From: Vibrio sinus | Lineage (GTDB): Bacteria; Pseudomonadota; Gammaproteobacteria; Enterobacterales; Vibrionaceae | Assembly (NCBI RefSeq): GCF_023634645.1 | Contig: NZ_JAMKMR010000005.1 | Coordinates: 62,001 to 126,000 of the forward strand | DNA length: 64,000 nt | Direction of reading: 5' to 3' | In this document: one piece after another, positions 35,293 through 44,383 of the stretch | Position numbering within the stretch: the stretch's first letter is position 1 | Layout: every line of letters starts with the position of its first letter | The notes under the pieces: model-generated | Told to the model about the DNA's origin: nothing | Seen by the model: only the letters and a program-made list of their open reading frames with translations | Databases searched by the model: none | Translations under genes and position numbers: made by a program

Positions 35293-35856
35293 CTAATCTT
35301 GTCCGTTTCCACCGTGGGCGATGTTTAGGCCTATTTCTAGAAAGCCTTGATATCGCTTTTCCGCCTCGGAGCCATCTGGCAATACGGCGGTGAGCGTAAT
35401 GCAGCCTGCGGCTGCCTGAGCGTAAAGATGTGGGGGAGGTGGGGTGAGAGGATCCTCCGGTTTAGTCATACTGCCACCACTCCAAAAGGCAGCTTGAGCA
35501 GCCCAACCTGCGCCTGACTCTAGCCCGGCAATCGAGGCCATACGCTCCGCATAACGGCGACTGGTTTCATCGGGTGTGTGTACCCAAGCTTTGGCAGCGC
35601 GCACCGCATTTGCTTCGTCTTCATTCCAATCATTGCGTGTAGCTGCGCAACATGCAGCCCACCAAACAGATTCACGAACGGGAATGGCGTGAGCAAGAAA
35701 TATGACTACATCAGAGAACATGGCCTTTTTGATTCCATGTTCAATTAAGGCTAAAGGCGCGATGTTTTCCTCACACAATTGACTGAAAGAAGCATTCGCA
35801 GAATATAGATCTAGGATCTGACTAGCTTGCTGATAAGGTATTTTACGTAGCGTCAT
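35293..35856 (-). CDS. DUF6931 T6SS-associated protein
   Basis: This encodes 187 residues between VgrG and PAAR, a position typical of the family I remember as DUF6931. Features are VWWAACCAATRNDW, AWVHTPDETSRRYAERMA, AAQAAFWSGGSM and a proline-rich stretch (LTPPPPHLYAQAAAG). There is no signal peptide. Its start overlaps the vgrG stop (TAATG), indicating coupled translation. An adaptor or loading role for the spike is a reasonable inference, not shown. Confidence 0.75.
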   Translation of the reverse strand: MTLRKIPYQQASQILDLYSANASFSQLCEENIAPLALIEHGIKKAMFSDVVIFLAHAIPVRESVWWAACCAATRNDWNEDEANAVRAAKAWVHTPDETSRRYAERMASIAGLESGAGWAAQAAFWSGGSMTKPEDPLTPPPPHLYAQAAAGCITLTAVLPDGSEAEKRYQGFLEIGLNIAHGGNGQD

Positions 35857-37859
35857 TAGTTTATTTCGGCGATTGCCCCTTGTATTTTTACCATAGCCCC
35901 AGCTTTGATTTGAGCCATCGCGCTAGCATTGACGGTGACAGATGCCGATTTGAGCTCAGCAGTTCCTTGGCCTTCTATGCTTACGGTTGCAGCTTTCATT
36001 TCAGCACTGGCTTTCCCATTAATCGTTATTTTTGGCGCATCGAGTTCAATACCACTGGCGCTGATTGAAATCTTACTTGATTCCACTTTTAGCTCGATGT
36101 TGTTTTTACCCGTTATAGAGATGCTACTCCCATCGACAGTCACAGATGAATGAGCCGACAGTGACATGTTCGAGCTTGCACTAAACGTTAGATCTTTTTC
36201 ACTATCACAGGAGAAGTTTTCTTTACTGCTCATTGTGAGCTCTTGCTCGGTGCAGGCGTTAATGCCCTCTTTGACTGTCAGTGCAACATTTTTTTCTACT
36301 TGTGTGGACTTCGCTCCCTTAATGGTTGCAGTGTAGTCATTGTTGACATCAAAAACTAAATCTCGCTCTGCGTGGAAAAATATTTGTTCTCTGTCTTTTT
36401 CATCATTCAAAACAAATTCATTTCCCTGGGCGCTATTGCCATTGGGAGTAGTTCGAGTTTTTAGTCCGATTTGAGAGGCCATGCTATAGGGTGGCGTATT
36501 TTGGCTATTGTATACTGAGCCGGTGACTACGGGGCGATCCGGGTTTCCATCGATGTATTGAACAAGTACTTCATCACCTACACGAGGAATAAACTGAGTC
36601 CCAAATCCTTTGCTAGCAAGCAGTTGAGACACGGGCAACCAGCATGAGCTGTTTTCATCTGGTGTCCCATTTCGGTCCCAATGGAATAGGACTTTTATCC
36701 GTCCAGCGCTGTCGGTATATATTTCATTGTCGCTAGGACCTGTTACTGATGCCGTATGGAGACTGTGTATTTTAGGTTTATCAATCAGTGGTGGCCTATA
36801 GGTTGTTCGAGCCGGAATGCAAGTGAATTCATTGCGATATGTCGGCGTTGTACCACGTTCCTCACAGTTGATATGGTGAGTTATTTGCGTCACAATATAT
36901 TCTTGGTTCAGTTCAGAAAGTGGGTGTTGAGTGAGGGAGAACTTTAGTCCAGAGCTCAGTGCCGCTATGTTTGAGTCTGCCTCTGAGGTGTTGGTATCAA
37001 CATCCATTGCCTGCATTTGAAAACTGGCTGCGTTTAGTATCTCACTCTTGTTCTCTTGCCCCAGACCAAAAAATTCTTGCCCTAAATTCTGAGGGGAATA
37101 ATTTGAAGCACTTTTGATCTCGCTACTGTCAAAAGTGTCGGCAATATCTAGAGTGTGATCTGCTAACAAGACTCGAGAAGTACCGATACAGGTGTTGCTG
37201 CGCCAATTGCTAATGGTCCTGAAAGTGGTTTGGCTATTTTTTTGATAGCTAACAGTGGCATTGTCAATACTGTCAAACCTTTGATTGGAGTCAGCGATGA
37301 CCACTATGGGTTTCCCGGACGATTGCTGTATGTGATAGTGCCACCCTTCGCTAGCAAGTAAACGTCGGATAAATGTTCGATCACTCTCATCTAGCTGAAC
37401 ACAGTAATTGTGGTTTTTTCCATTACCGGACACGGCATAAGTAAAGTAGTTTTTAAAGCCGGAGTCATTGAGTAAGGAATCAAGGATCTGTGTTGTTGAC
37501 ATGTTCTGGAAAATTTGACGGCTTCTTCGCAAACTCAACAACGAGAGAGGGTCAGATGCTTTGATTTGGTAGTAGTAGAGTTGTTTGTCTTGACTGAAAC
37601 CCGTCAGTGATATTTGAGTGCACAGACCGCAAAATATTCTACTTTCTTCATATTGATTGAATAGTATGCTAATTGGCTTACCTAGGTTACTTTTGTTCAC
37701 CTCAGTGTTGGCTGCTATCGAAAGCGTTAAGTTTACATACTCTGACAACCCCTCTTTTCCCTGGAGTAATGAAACCGTGTAACTATTGTTATCGGCAAAG
37801 GTTACTATTAAAGGACGAGGTTGATATAGCAATTCACTGTCGGTCATACTATTCTTCAT
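35856..37859 (-). CDS. vgrG: T6SS spike protein VgrG (TssI)
   Basis: This encodes 667 residues of normal VgrG length. The gp27-like hub comes first (about 1-370), then the gp5 OB-fold (SAGRIKVLFHWDRNGTPDENSSCWLPV and WGFGT-like KGFGTQFIPRVGDEVLVQYIDGNPDRP), and a C-terminal beta-prism of short hydrophobic repeats (SVTVDGSSISITG onward). No extra effector domain is fused. It is the first gene of the reverse-strand spike operon and is divergent from tssA across about 600 bases. An alternative ATG lies 12 bases in. Confidence 0.95.
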   Translation of the reverse strand: MKNSMTDSELLYQPRPLIVTFADNNSYTVSLLQGKEGLSEYVNLTLSIAANTEVNKSNLGKPISILFNQYEESRIFCGLCTQISLTGFSQDKQLYYYQIKASDPLSLLSLRRSRQIFQNMSTTQILDSLLNDSGFKNYFTYAVSGNGKNHNYCVQLDESDRTFIRRLLASEGWHYHIQQSSGKPIVVIADSNQRFDSIDNATVSYQKNSQTTFRTISNWRSNTCIGTSRVLLADHTLDIADTFDSSEIKSASNYSPQNLGQEFFGLGQENKSEILNAASFQMQAMDVDTNTSEADSNIAALSSGLKFSLTQHPLSELNQEYIVTQITHHINCEERGTTPTYRNEFTCIPARTTYRPPLIDKPKIHSLHTASVTGPSDNEIYTDSAGRIKVLFHWDRNGTPDENSSCWLPVSQLLASKGFGTQFIPRVGDEVLVQYIDGNPDRPVVTGSVYNSQNTPPYSMASQIGLKTRTTPNGNSAQGNEFVLNDEKDREQIFFHAERDLVFDVNNDYTATIKGAKSTQVEKNVALTVKEGINACTEQELTMSSKENFSCDSEKDLTFSASSNMSLSAHSSVTVDGSSISITGKNNIELKVESSKISISASGIELDAPKITINGKASAEMKAATVSIEGQGTAELKSASVTVNASAMAQIKAGAMVKIQGAIAEIN

Positions 37860-38458
37860 TCCACAAATATATGTTTTTCACTTCTTGTTCCTACTTTATT
37901 AAATTAGTCGATAGTGACACAGTTTAATAATAGGAGCTGTAGTTTATTGTTCTTGGATTGTTAATTTAAGGTTATTGTTAATTGATTATGAATTCAAGTG
38001 GTAATTTAAAATAAACTACCTTCTCTAGCTTTGTCGGGAATGATAATTGTTACCAACCATATGGAATAGGTATTATAATGTTTTCTCTTTCGTATTATTA
38101 ACATTTTAAATACATTTTTATACTTTTTATATTATCTCTCTTTTCAAAGAATACACTAAGGATTAGTAGTGGCATTTCTATTAATATTGACTACTATCAA
38201 TATGTTATGGTTGTAATTTATTGATGTCTGTCACATTTTGTTGGTTAAGGTTGTCATAAATGACCACTGTTCATGACCTATATGACTCTTTATTGCCTCG
38301 GGGATGCCGATATAATCCAGTTTCCTTATAGGAGTTTAGTTAAGACTTTATATTTCTAATGGCTACTTTACTTTAATGGATAATTTATATCCGTTACTTG
38401 ATGTGGGTTTTAATTTGAATTTTTTAATAATTTAGAAAATTAAGAATAAAGGGTATAT
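37860..38458. other. AT-rich divergent regulatory region of the T6SS
   Basis: The 600 bases between the vgrG and tssA starts are AT-rich and hold no convincing ORF. They must contain both T6SS promoters. I looked for a sigma-54 GG-N10-GC site and saw none that convinced me. A Fur-like sequence at 38041-38055 is listed separately. Confidence 0.5.
38041..38055. promoter_or_regulatory. Possible Fur box
   Basis: TGATAATTGTTACCA matches the 7-1-7 Fur pattern TGATAAT-N-ATTATCA at 12 of 14 positions. It lies in the vgrG/tssA intergenic region, about 180 bases from vgrG and 400 from tssA. Iron control of T6SS is known in some enterobacteria, but this is a weak call in AT-rich DNA. Confidence 0.3.
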
Positions 38459-39916
38459 ATGACCTTCTCTTTTGACCAGATATCAATACTATCCAAACCT
38501 ATTAGTGATAAATTCCCATGTGGAACTTATCTTAAGTTGGATACAAGTGCATTTCGCCCACTAAGAAATGAATTTAACATGGCTCAGACGGCGCAACGAA
38601 AGTTAAGTCAAAACCCTAGCGATGTTGATAAGGAAAGACTTGAACGTGAGTGTCATCAATGCTGGTTGTCTCTAGCTTCTAATTTATATAAACAATTTCA
38701 TTCAACAACACGAGATATTGAACTCATTACTTGGTTTATCGCAGCTCAGCTGGTATTGGACCCATCTTTGGAGAGTACTGCCAATAGCATTGAGTGGTTG
38801 TCAAACCTGGTTGAGCAGCAATGGAAGTTTTTGAATCCGGTTCTTCCTGAAAGCAAGCTAAAAGCGGATACGCTAGAGGCTAGGGAAGCAGAGCAAGCCC
38901 GAGCTAAGATCTTCGCTTTTTTTCAATTGATTGGAGAGAATAAATCAAGTTCCCTTCTATACGCACCTCTAATGCACTTCAAACTGATTGATAATGTGTC
39001 ATTTTTTGATTTTCAGAGTGCATTGAAAAGGGGTGAACTCGATATTTTGAAAGCTAAAGTAAAGGCCAGTGTTAGTGTAGCTTGTGAGCGTGAAGCAATT
39101 CAAAAGAAAGCCTCAAATACCGCGCGTTGTGTCGCTCAGTTAGAGCGACTGGAACGGCAAGTCACAAAACAAGCAAATCATTTTTCGATTGCCAACGTAA
39201 ATTTTGCCTTTGTTATAGGGTTGTTTTCGGAATTGGGTGACGCATTCGTACAGTTAACTGATATTGCGGATCCAAAATCGAGTGAGCGGCCAGCACCTCA
39301 AGACCTAGAGTCAGAAAATAAGGGCAACGACAAAGAACAATCTGTATCTGTGTGTTCTGGGAGTATTCGTGGGACAGGCAGTATCCAAAAAAGTGCACAC
39401 CTAGACCAAGGTGGGAACCTCTTTCCCCAGGAAGCGGGATCAAACAGTATCAACCGTGACCAGGTTTTTCACCTACTTCGTGATATTTCCGATTACTTTC
39501 GAGAGAGCGAACCACACAGTCCGGTGTCTTTTTTGTTAGAGAAGGCCATTCGTTGGGGATACATGCCATTACCAGAATTGCTTCAAGAAATGATGACAGA
39601 GCAGGGTAGTGACTTAATCAGCAAAGTGTTTAACACCGCAGGTTTGAACCAATTAGATCGAATTGAGCTGCCAAATTTGCCTAAGTCAAGCTCTGGAAAA
39701 GGAGTCGTTGATGGAACAGTACGATCACCAGCAAAGAAAATACTAGAACAAGAAGGCGAAGCAGAGCATTCGCTTACCTCAGAGCACATGGCTAAGAAGA
39801 ACAATCTCACAGAATCAGTTAATGATCAGGACCAGTGGTTGTTATCGAGTGGTGACAGAAAGCCAAAACCGAGTAAGCAACAAGAACAAGTGGCCTCTAC
39901 GGCTTTAAATTGGTAA
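38459..39916 (+). CDS. tssA: T6SS protein TssA
   Basis: This encodes 485 residues. The ImpA-type N-terminal domain (about 10-120: SDKFPCGTYLKLDTSAFRPL) is followed by an alpha-helical middle, a low-complexity linker and a C-terminal part (FHLLRDISDYFRESEPHSPVSFLLEKAIRWGYMPLPELL) typical of TssA proteins that cap and prime the sheath/tube. AAAGGG precedes the ATG. It is the first gene of the long forward T6SS operon, 40 bases before hcp. Confidence 0.9.
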   Translation: MTFSFDQISILSKPISDKFPCGTYLKLDTSAFRPLRNEFNMAQTAQRKLSQNPSDVDKERLERECHQCWLSLASNLYKQFHSTTRDIELITWFIAAQLVLDPSLESTANSIEWLSNLVEQQWKFLNPVLPESKLKADTLEAREAEQARAKIFAFFQLIGENKSSSLLYAPLMHFKLIDNVSFFDFQSALKRGELDILKAKVKASVSVACEREAIQKKASNTARCVAQLERLERQVTKQANHFSIANVNFAFVIGLFSELGDAFVQLTDIADPKSSERPAPQDLESENKGNDKEQSVSVCSGSIRGTGSIQKSAHLDQGGNLFPQEAGSNSINRDQVFHLLRDISDYFRESEPHSPVSFLLEKAIRWGYMPLPELLQEMMTEQGSDLISKVFNTAGLNQLDRIELPNLPKSSSGKGVVDGTVRSPAKKILEQEGEAEHSLTSEHMAKKNNLTESVNDQDQWLLSSGDRKPKPSKQQEQVASTALNW

Positions 39917-39956
39917 GAAAAATTTCAGATATACCTAGACTAGAAGGAAAAAAATT

Positions 39957-40475
39957 ATGGCAAGTATATACATGCGTATCGATACCGTTGAGGTTAACGG
40001 TGGTGCAACAGTGGAAGGTTTAGATGGAGCGGGTTGGTTTGCTATCCAGTCCTATTCATGGGGCGGTTTAAGAAATGTCTCAATGGACATCGGTAATGGA
40101 AACAATAGGGATTCGGGTATGGTTGCGGCGAGTGAGGTTAACATCATAAAAGAAGTTGATGGAGCTTCCGAAGGATTATTGTCTTTTTTGTTTAACCCAG
40201 GTGGAGAAGGTAAAACGGTAGAAATAGCGTTCACCAAACCAGAGTCAGATGGCTCAGGTGCAAAGGTTTACTTTCAGGTTAAGCTTGAGAAGTCTAGGCT
40301 AGTATCTTACAACGTGTCTGGCAGTGATGGGTCACAACCATTTGAAACCGTTTCTCTTTCGTATGTCGAAATTTCTCAAAAGCACAACCCAGAAGATGAC
40401 GGAGGTACAGTTACTGAAGGAGGTTTGGTCACCTATAACCTTCCCCAGGGCAAGATGCTGTCAGGTGCGAGCTAA
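39957..40475 (+). CDS. hcp: T6SS tube protein Hcp (TssD)
   Basis: This encodes 172 residues with the Hcp beta-barrel pattern (ASIYMRIDTVEVNGGATVEG, WGGLRNVSMDIG, KVYFQVKLEKSRLVSYNVSG, ETVSLSYVEISQKH). Hcp hexamers stack to form the inner tube. It has a good ribosome-binding site (AAGGA). A stable hairpin in the 87-base gap after it probably stabilises the hcp transcript or lowers expression of the genes downstream, as would suit a protein needed in excess. Confidence 0.95.
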   Translation: MASIYMRIDTVEVNGGATVEGLDGAGWFAIQSYSWGGLRNVSMDIGNGNNRDSGMVAASEVNIIKEVDGASEGLLSFLFNPGGEGKTVEIAFTKPESDGSGAKVYFQVKLEKSRLVSYNVSGSDGSQPFETVSLSYVEISQKHNPEDDGGTVTEGGLVTYNLPQGKMLSGAS

Positions 40476-40499
40476 TACTCACTCGACCTCGATTATTTA

Positions 40500-40530
40500 A
40501 AGAGACTCCGCCTAGTCCCGGGGTTCTCTT
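40500..40530 (+). promoter_or_regulatory. Hairpin between hcp and tssB
   Basis: AAGAGACTCCG pairs with CGGGGTTCTCTT (one bulge) around an 8-base loop. There is no T-run after it, so attenuation or mRNA protection is likelier than full termination. Confidence 0.55.
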
Positions 40531-40562
40531 AAGCAAACCATTACTTAAAGTAGGCTATCGAT

Positions 40563-41072
40563 ATGGTATTGAACTCACAGCATAAGCGGGTTAGCAAAAA
40601 CCGCGTCAGTATTACCTATGATGTTGAAACTAACGGTGCAGTCGAAACTAAAGAGCTGCCGTTTGTTGTCGGTGTTATCGGTGATTTTTCAGGACATAAA
40701 CCGGAATCTGAAAAGGTTGATCTTGAAGAGAGAGAATTCACTGGCATTGATAAAGATAACTTTGACAGTGTAATGGGCCAAATTAACCCAAGGCTTTCCT
40801 ACAAAGTAGACAATACGTTGGCTAACGATGGTAGCGAGTTTAACGTAGAGTTAAGCTTCAAGTCTATGAAAGACTTTCATCCTGAGAATCTAGTCGAGCA
40901 AATTGAACCACTGAAAAAGCTGGTTCAGGTCCGCAATCAACTTAAAGAATTACTAAGTAAGGCCGATCGGTCGCGGGATCTAGAGCGTGTGTTGAAGGAA
41001 TTACTACAAAGCACAGACGCTATCCATGGGTTGGCTGAAGAGTTGGGCTTGAATAAAGAGGGTACAGAATAA
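40563..41072 (+). CDS. tssB: T6SS sheath small subunit TssB (VipA)
   Basis: This encodes 169 residues with the family core: KRVSKNRVSITYDVETNGAV, LPFVVGVIGDFSGH, RLSYKVDNTL, and KSMKDFHPENLVEQIEPLKKL. It forms the contractile sheath with TssC. Its stop overlaps the tssC start codon (TAATG), so the two are coupled, as usual. Confidence 0.96.
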   Translation: MVLNSQHKRVSKNRVSITYDVETNGAVETKELPFVVGVIGDFSGHKPESEKVDLEEREFTGIDKDNFDSVMGQINPRLSYKVDNTLANDGSEFNVELSFKSMKDFHPENLVEQIEPLKKLVQVRNQLKELLSKADRSRDLERVLKELLQSTDAIHGLAEELGLNKEGTE

Positions 41073-42553
41073 TGTCCCCAGAAGAGCAGTTTGTATCTCA
41101 AGCGGCGAGTGAAGCTGAAGGTTCGGTGAGCTTTCTTGACCGTGTCATCAAAGCAACGACACAAACACCCGTAGATTCCACCAAAGAACTTCTGGGCATG
41201 CTAACATCTCAAGCCCTTGAAGGGACGGTTTCTTGGGATAAAAGCCTGACATTCACCATAGACAAAGCCATCTCGGCCCTGGATAGCAAAATCTCTGAGC
41301 AATTATCGCAGGTGATGCAAGATAGTGAATTTCAAAAAATAGAAGGTACTTGGCTGGGCTTACATAAATTGGTTAAGAACAGCGAACTTGGACCAAACTT
41401 AAAGATCAAACTGTCTAACTATACCAAGCAAGAGTTGTTGGAGCAGTTTGAAATTGCGCCAGCTATCGATCGTAGCCGACTATTTACCACCGTGTATCAG
41501 GAAGAGTTTGGCACTGCTGGTGGGGAGCCTTATGGTGCACTTATTGGTGACTATGAGTTTGGATATGGTGAAGAGGACACTGCTCTACTTCGTTACTTAG
41601 GAGAAGTGGCGTCAGCTTCGCATGCACCTTTTATCGCTGCTGCTAGCGCTGATATGTTTGACTTCGCTTCCTTTTCTTCTTTTGCTGATGGTAAACCTGT
41701 CGCAGCAGGATTTGATTCCCCCACATATGCAAGTTGGAATGCATTTCGTGAGAGCGATGACTCTCGATATGTGGCGCTTACCCTTCCTAAAACTATGGCT
41801 CGTCTGCCATACGGAAATGCCACTGTGTCCGTTAAGTCATTCCATTTTGAAGAATTGAGCATGGGTGAAAAGGGGCAGCACCAAGTCGAATCAGACAAAA
41901 ACTTTGTCTGGAGTAACGCAGCTTACGACTTCGGCTTACTTCTGACTCAAGCCTATACTCAGTTTGGTTGGTGTACCGCGATTCGAGGATCGGATAATGG
42001 TGGTAAAGTTGAGAACTTACCTAACTTTACTTACCACTCAGCTGCTGAAGAATTGATTCAGCAATGCCCTACAGAAGTGAACTTAACTGATGAGCGAGAG
42101 AAAGAGCTAAGTGATCTTGGGTTTTTGCCTTTGGTTCACTACAAAAATACGAATTTTGCTGTCTTTATGGGAGCTCAGAGTACGCATAAGCCTAAGTCAT
42201 ATACGGATGCTGAGGCGACAGCGAATGCAGCGATATCTGCTCGATTACCTTATACGATGGCCAGTAGTAGAATCGCTCAGTATCTGAAGGTCATAGGGCG
42301 AGAGCGAGTGGGCTCCAACCTTTCCCCAAGTGATGTCGAAAAAGAGCTTAGCGCTTGGGTACATCAATATGTGAATCCTTACGCGATTGGCAACGAGTCT
42401 AAAGCTCAATATCCACTTGTAGAAGCTAAGGTGAGCGTGGAAGAGCAAGTAGGAAGACCTGGTGCATATTCAGCCGTTGCCTACCTCCGGCCTTGGTTAC
42501 AAATGGAAGAGTTGACCACCTCGCTTCGCATGGTTGCCAGTATTCCAAGTTAA
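41072..42553 (+). CDS. tssC: T6SS sheath large subunit TssC (VipB)
   Basis: This encodes 493 residues, the standard length. The N-terminal segment SVSFLDRVIKATTQ corresponds to the helix that ClpV binds in VipB. The family blocks follow: EGTWLGLHKLVKNSELG, EEFGTAGGEPYGALIGDYEF and FNWCTAIRG-like FGWCTAIRGSDNGG, ending in RPGAYSAVAYLRPWLQMEEL. It is followed by a strong hairpin and then by a second tssC-like gene. Confidence 0.96.
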   Translation: MSPEEQFVSQAASEAEGSVSFLDRVIKATTQTPVDSTKELLGMLTSQALEGTVSWDKSLTFTIDKAISALDSKISEQLSQVMQDSEFQKIEGTWLGLHKLVKNSELGPNLKIKLSNYTKQELLEQFEIAPAIDRSRLFTTVYQEEFGTAGGEPYGALIGDYEFGYGEEDTALLRYLGEVASASHAPFIAAASADMFDFASFSSFADGKPVAAGFDSPTYASWNAFRESDDSRYVALTLPKTMARLPYGNATVSVKSFHFEELSMGEKGQHQVESDKNFVWSNAAYDFGLLLTQAYTQFGWCTAIRGSDNGGKVENLPNFTYHSAAEELIQQCPTEVNLTDEREKELSDLGFLPLVHYKNTNFAVFMGAQSTHKPKSYTDAEATANAAISARLPYTMASSRIAQYLKVIGRERVGSNLSPSDVEKELSAWVHQYVNPYAIGNESKAQYPLVEAKVSVEEQVGRPGAYSAVAYLRPWLQMEELTTSLRMVASIPS

Positions 42554-42557
42554 CGAG

Positions 42558-42581
42558 ATTCGGGGGAACTTTCCCCCGAAT
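42558..42581 (+). promoter_or_regulatory. Strong hairpin between the two tssC genes
   Basis: ATTCGGGGGAA and TTCCCCCGAAT form an 11-base stem with almost no loop (about 4 bases if the last pair opens). It is followed by GCTTTC, not a T-run. It may act as a partial terminator or as a stability element between the sheath genes and the downstream baseplate genes. Confidence 0.6.
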
Positions 42582-42599
42582 GCTTTCAACTGAGCCGTT

Positions 42600-43958
42600 A
42601 TGATAAACAAACAGCCTAGAAACTATTACTCGACTCTTCTAACAAGTTTGCCTTGGCAGGCGTTAATAGAATACGCAAAAGAATCTTCGACGCCCCAGTT
42701 TAAAGCAAAGTTGGCGAGAATACTGGCTTGCCTAGATACCGCTATTAGTAAGCAATTGTCCTATGTTGTTCAACACCATCACTTCAAAGCACTGGAAGCC
42801 TCTTGGAAAGGGTTGAAGTCTCTGGCTGAGCTACCGTTCTCTCATCGCAGAATTAAAGTGAAGTTACTGGACTCGAATTGGAATGAGGTGGCGAAAGATC
42901 TCAATCACCATTACGAAATCAAGCAAAGTGCACTGTACAAGAAATTATATTGCGAAGAATTGGATACCGCTGGAGGCACGCCGTTTGGTGTAGTTTTGAT
43001 CGATCATAACATTGCTTCTGACTATCGAGAAAATGAGAGCTATGACGATCTATATACCCTTCAGCTGCTGTCTGAGTTGGGTGAAGTAGCACTTTGCCCT
43101 ATGGTTTTGGGAGTCGATGAGTGTTTTTTTGGTGATGTTCAGCGTCGGCAACTGCATGATAATTCTCGGATTGAACGGATTCTCGACAGCGATGATTTTC
43201 AATCATGGCAACTTCTTCGTCAAAAATCGTCAGCCCGGTTTTTACATCTGGTTTTACCAGAGCACCTGCTACGTCAACCCTACCATCAATATGTGGCTGG
43301 CTTCGAGTTCAAAGAACAGCAAAACCATTGCAATGCGTTATGGGGAAATAGTGCTTATTTATTGATCAGTAATATTATCCGAGAGTTTGAACGCATTAGC
43401 TGGTTTGGGTTTCTACGAGCTTACGATAAACACGATGGTCACGGGGCAATCGTTCGCCAATCAGAGTCAGTCTGTGCCAAAGTAGACCTATTTAGTGAAG
43501 ATGATGGGTTTTGGGCTGAACAAGGTTTTGTGCCGCTAACCAGTCTTTATCTCAGCGATCATAAGGGTTTTTTTAGCAATCAGTCGGTGTGGAAAACGGA
43601 AGAATCATCTCGTCAGTTAGGGATGTTGCAGACCAACCTGATGGCATGTCGGTTCGGCCACTATATTAAAGCTCAAATTCGAGATCAGATTGGTCGTTAC
43701 GACAGTGCGGATGAATGTAAACGTAGCCTCGAGCGTTGGCTACAGCATTATGTCAGTGACGTGGACTACGGAGAGGACTCTATTATGGCGCGTTATCCCT
43801 TGAAAGCATGCCAGATCCGTATAACGACATCAGATAGGGACCGAACCCATTATCTTTGTGAAATTATGCTTCAACCTCAATATCAATATGAAATTGTGGA
43901 TGCTCAAGTGGTACTGACCACTGTTTTACCTGCTTCGGAGTTGGAGAAAAGAGAATGA
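42600..43958 (+). CDS. Second TssC-like sheath protein
   Basis: This encodes 452 residues that match TssC along most of their length: ISKQLSYVVQHHHFKALEASWKGLKSL, EELDTAGGTPFGVVLIDHNI, WFGFLRAYDKHDGHG and a C-terminal EIMLQPQYQYEIVDAQ. Compared with the first TssC it begins later and lacks the N-terminal ClpV-binding helix and some of the domain-3 length. Identity to the first copy is clearly partial, so it is not a recent duplicate. It could be a minor sheath component at one end of the tube, or a regulator of sheath assembly. Its stop overlaps tssE (ATGA). Confidence 0.9.
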   Translation: MINKQPRNYYSTLLTSLPWQALIEYAKESSTPQFKAKLARILACLDTAISKQLSYVVQHHHFKALEASWKGLKSLAELPFSHRRIKVKLLDSNWNEVAKDLNHHYEIKQSALYKKLYCEELDTAGGTPFGVVLIDHNIASDYRENESYDDLYTLQLLSELGEVALCPMVLGVDECFFGDVQRRQLHDNSRIERILDSDDFQSWQLLRQKSSARFLHLVLPEHLLRQPYHQYVAGFEFKEQQNHCNALWGNSAYLLISNIIREFERISWFGFLRAYDKHDGHGAIVRQSESVCAKVDLFSEDDGFWAEQGFVPLTSLYLSDHKGFFSNQSVWKTEESSRQLGMLQTNLMACRFGHYIKAQIRDQIGRYDSADECKRSLERWLQHYVSDVDYGEDSIMARYPLKACQIRITTSDRDRTHYLCEIMLQPQYQYEIVDAQVVLTTVLPASELEKRE

Positions 43959-44383
43959 GCTTAATGGCGAAACTTACCCAAACTTGGAGTAATGATATTG
44001 ACGGTGTCTATGATGCCATTGTCGACAATGTTTGTAGTTTGCTCTCTGCTCGAGCACCCCTATGGGAGAGGTGCCAAAGTGGAGCAGTGAATATTCACCA
44101 ACTAGGAACGATCGTCGATATAGGCTTGCATAGCGGAGCTCGGCAGAGCAAAGCTAACGCTAACACTATCGCAAGCGAAATAGATGAGTTGATTAGACAT
44201 TATGAACCTCGCCTACATCAAGTCGAAATAGAGATGTTAGACGATAAAATCTCTAATAATCGATTGTATTTTCGACTATCTGCGTTTGTGTATTCGCAGT
44301 TGGGCGATGATGTCATCGTGCTTGATTCATATCTTGACTTAACCAGTAACAAACTCGATGTAAGGAGAGCAAACTTTGTCTAA
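43955..44383 (+). CDS. tssE: T6SS baseplate protein TssE
   Basis: This encodes 142 residues of the gp25-like family: SVCSLLSARAPLWERC-like opening, and INHQLGTIVDIGLHS-type centre, ending in FYLRLSAFVYSQL-type strands. TssE is a baseplate wedge component. Its start codon overlaps the stop of the second tssC gene, and its end overlaps the tssF start by 8 bases, so the block is tightly coupled. Confidence 0.85.
   Translation: MSLMAKLTQTWSNDIDGVYDAIVDNVCSLLSARAPLWERCQSGAVNIHQLGTIVDIGLHSGARQSKANANTIASEIDELIRHYEPRLHQVEIEMLDDKISNNRLYFRLSAFVYSQLGDDVIVLDSYLDLTSNKLDVRRANFV

Noticed and set aside
37860-38458. Sigma-54 promoter for the T6SS
   Set aside because: No GG-N10-GC element with good flanks was found in either direction.
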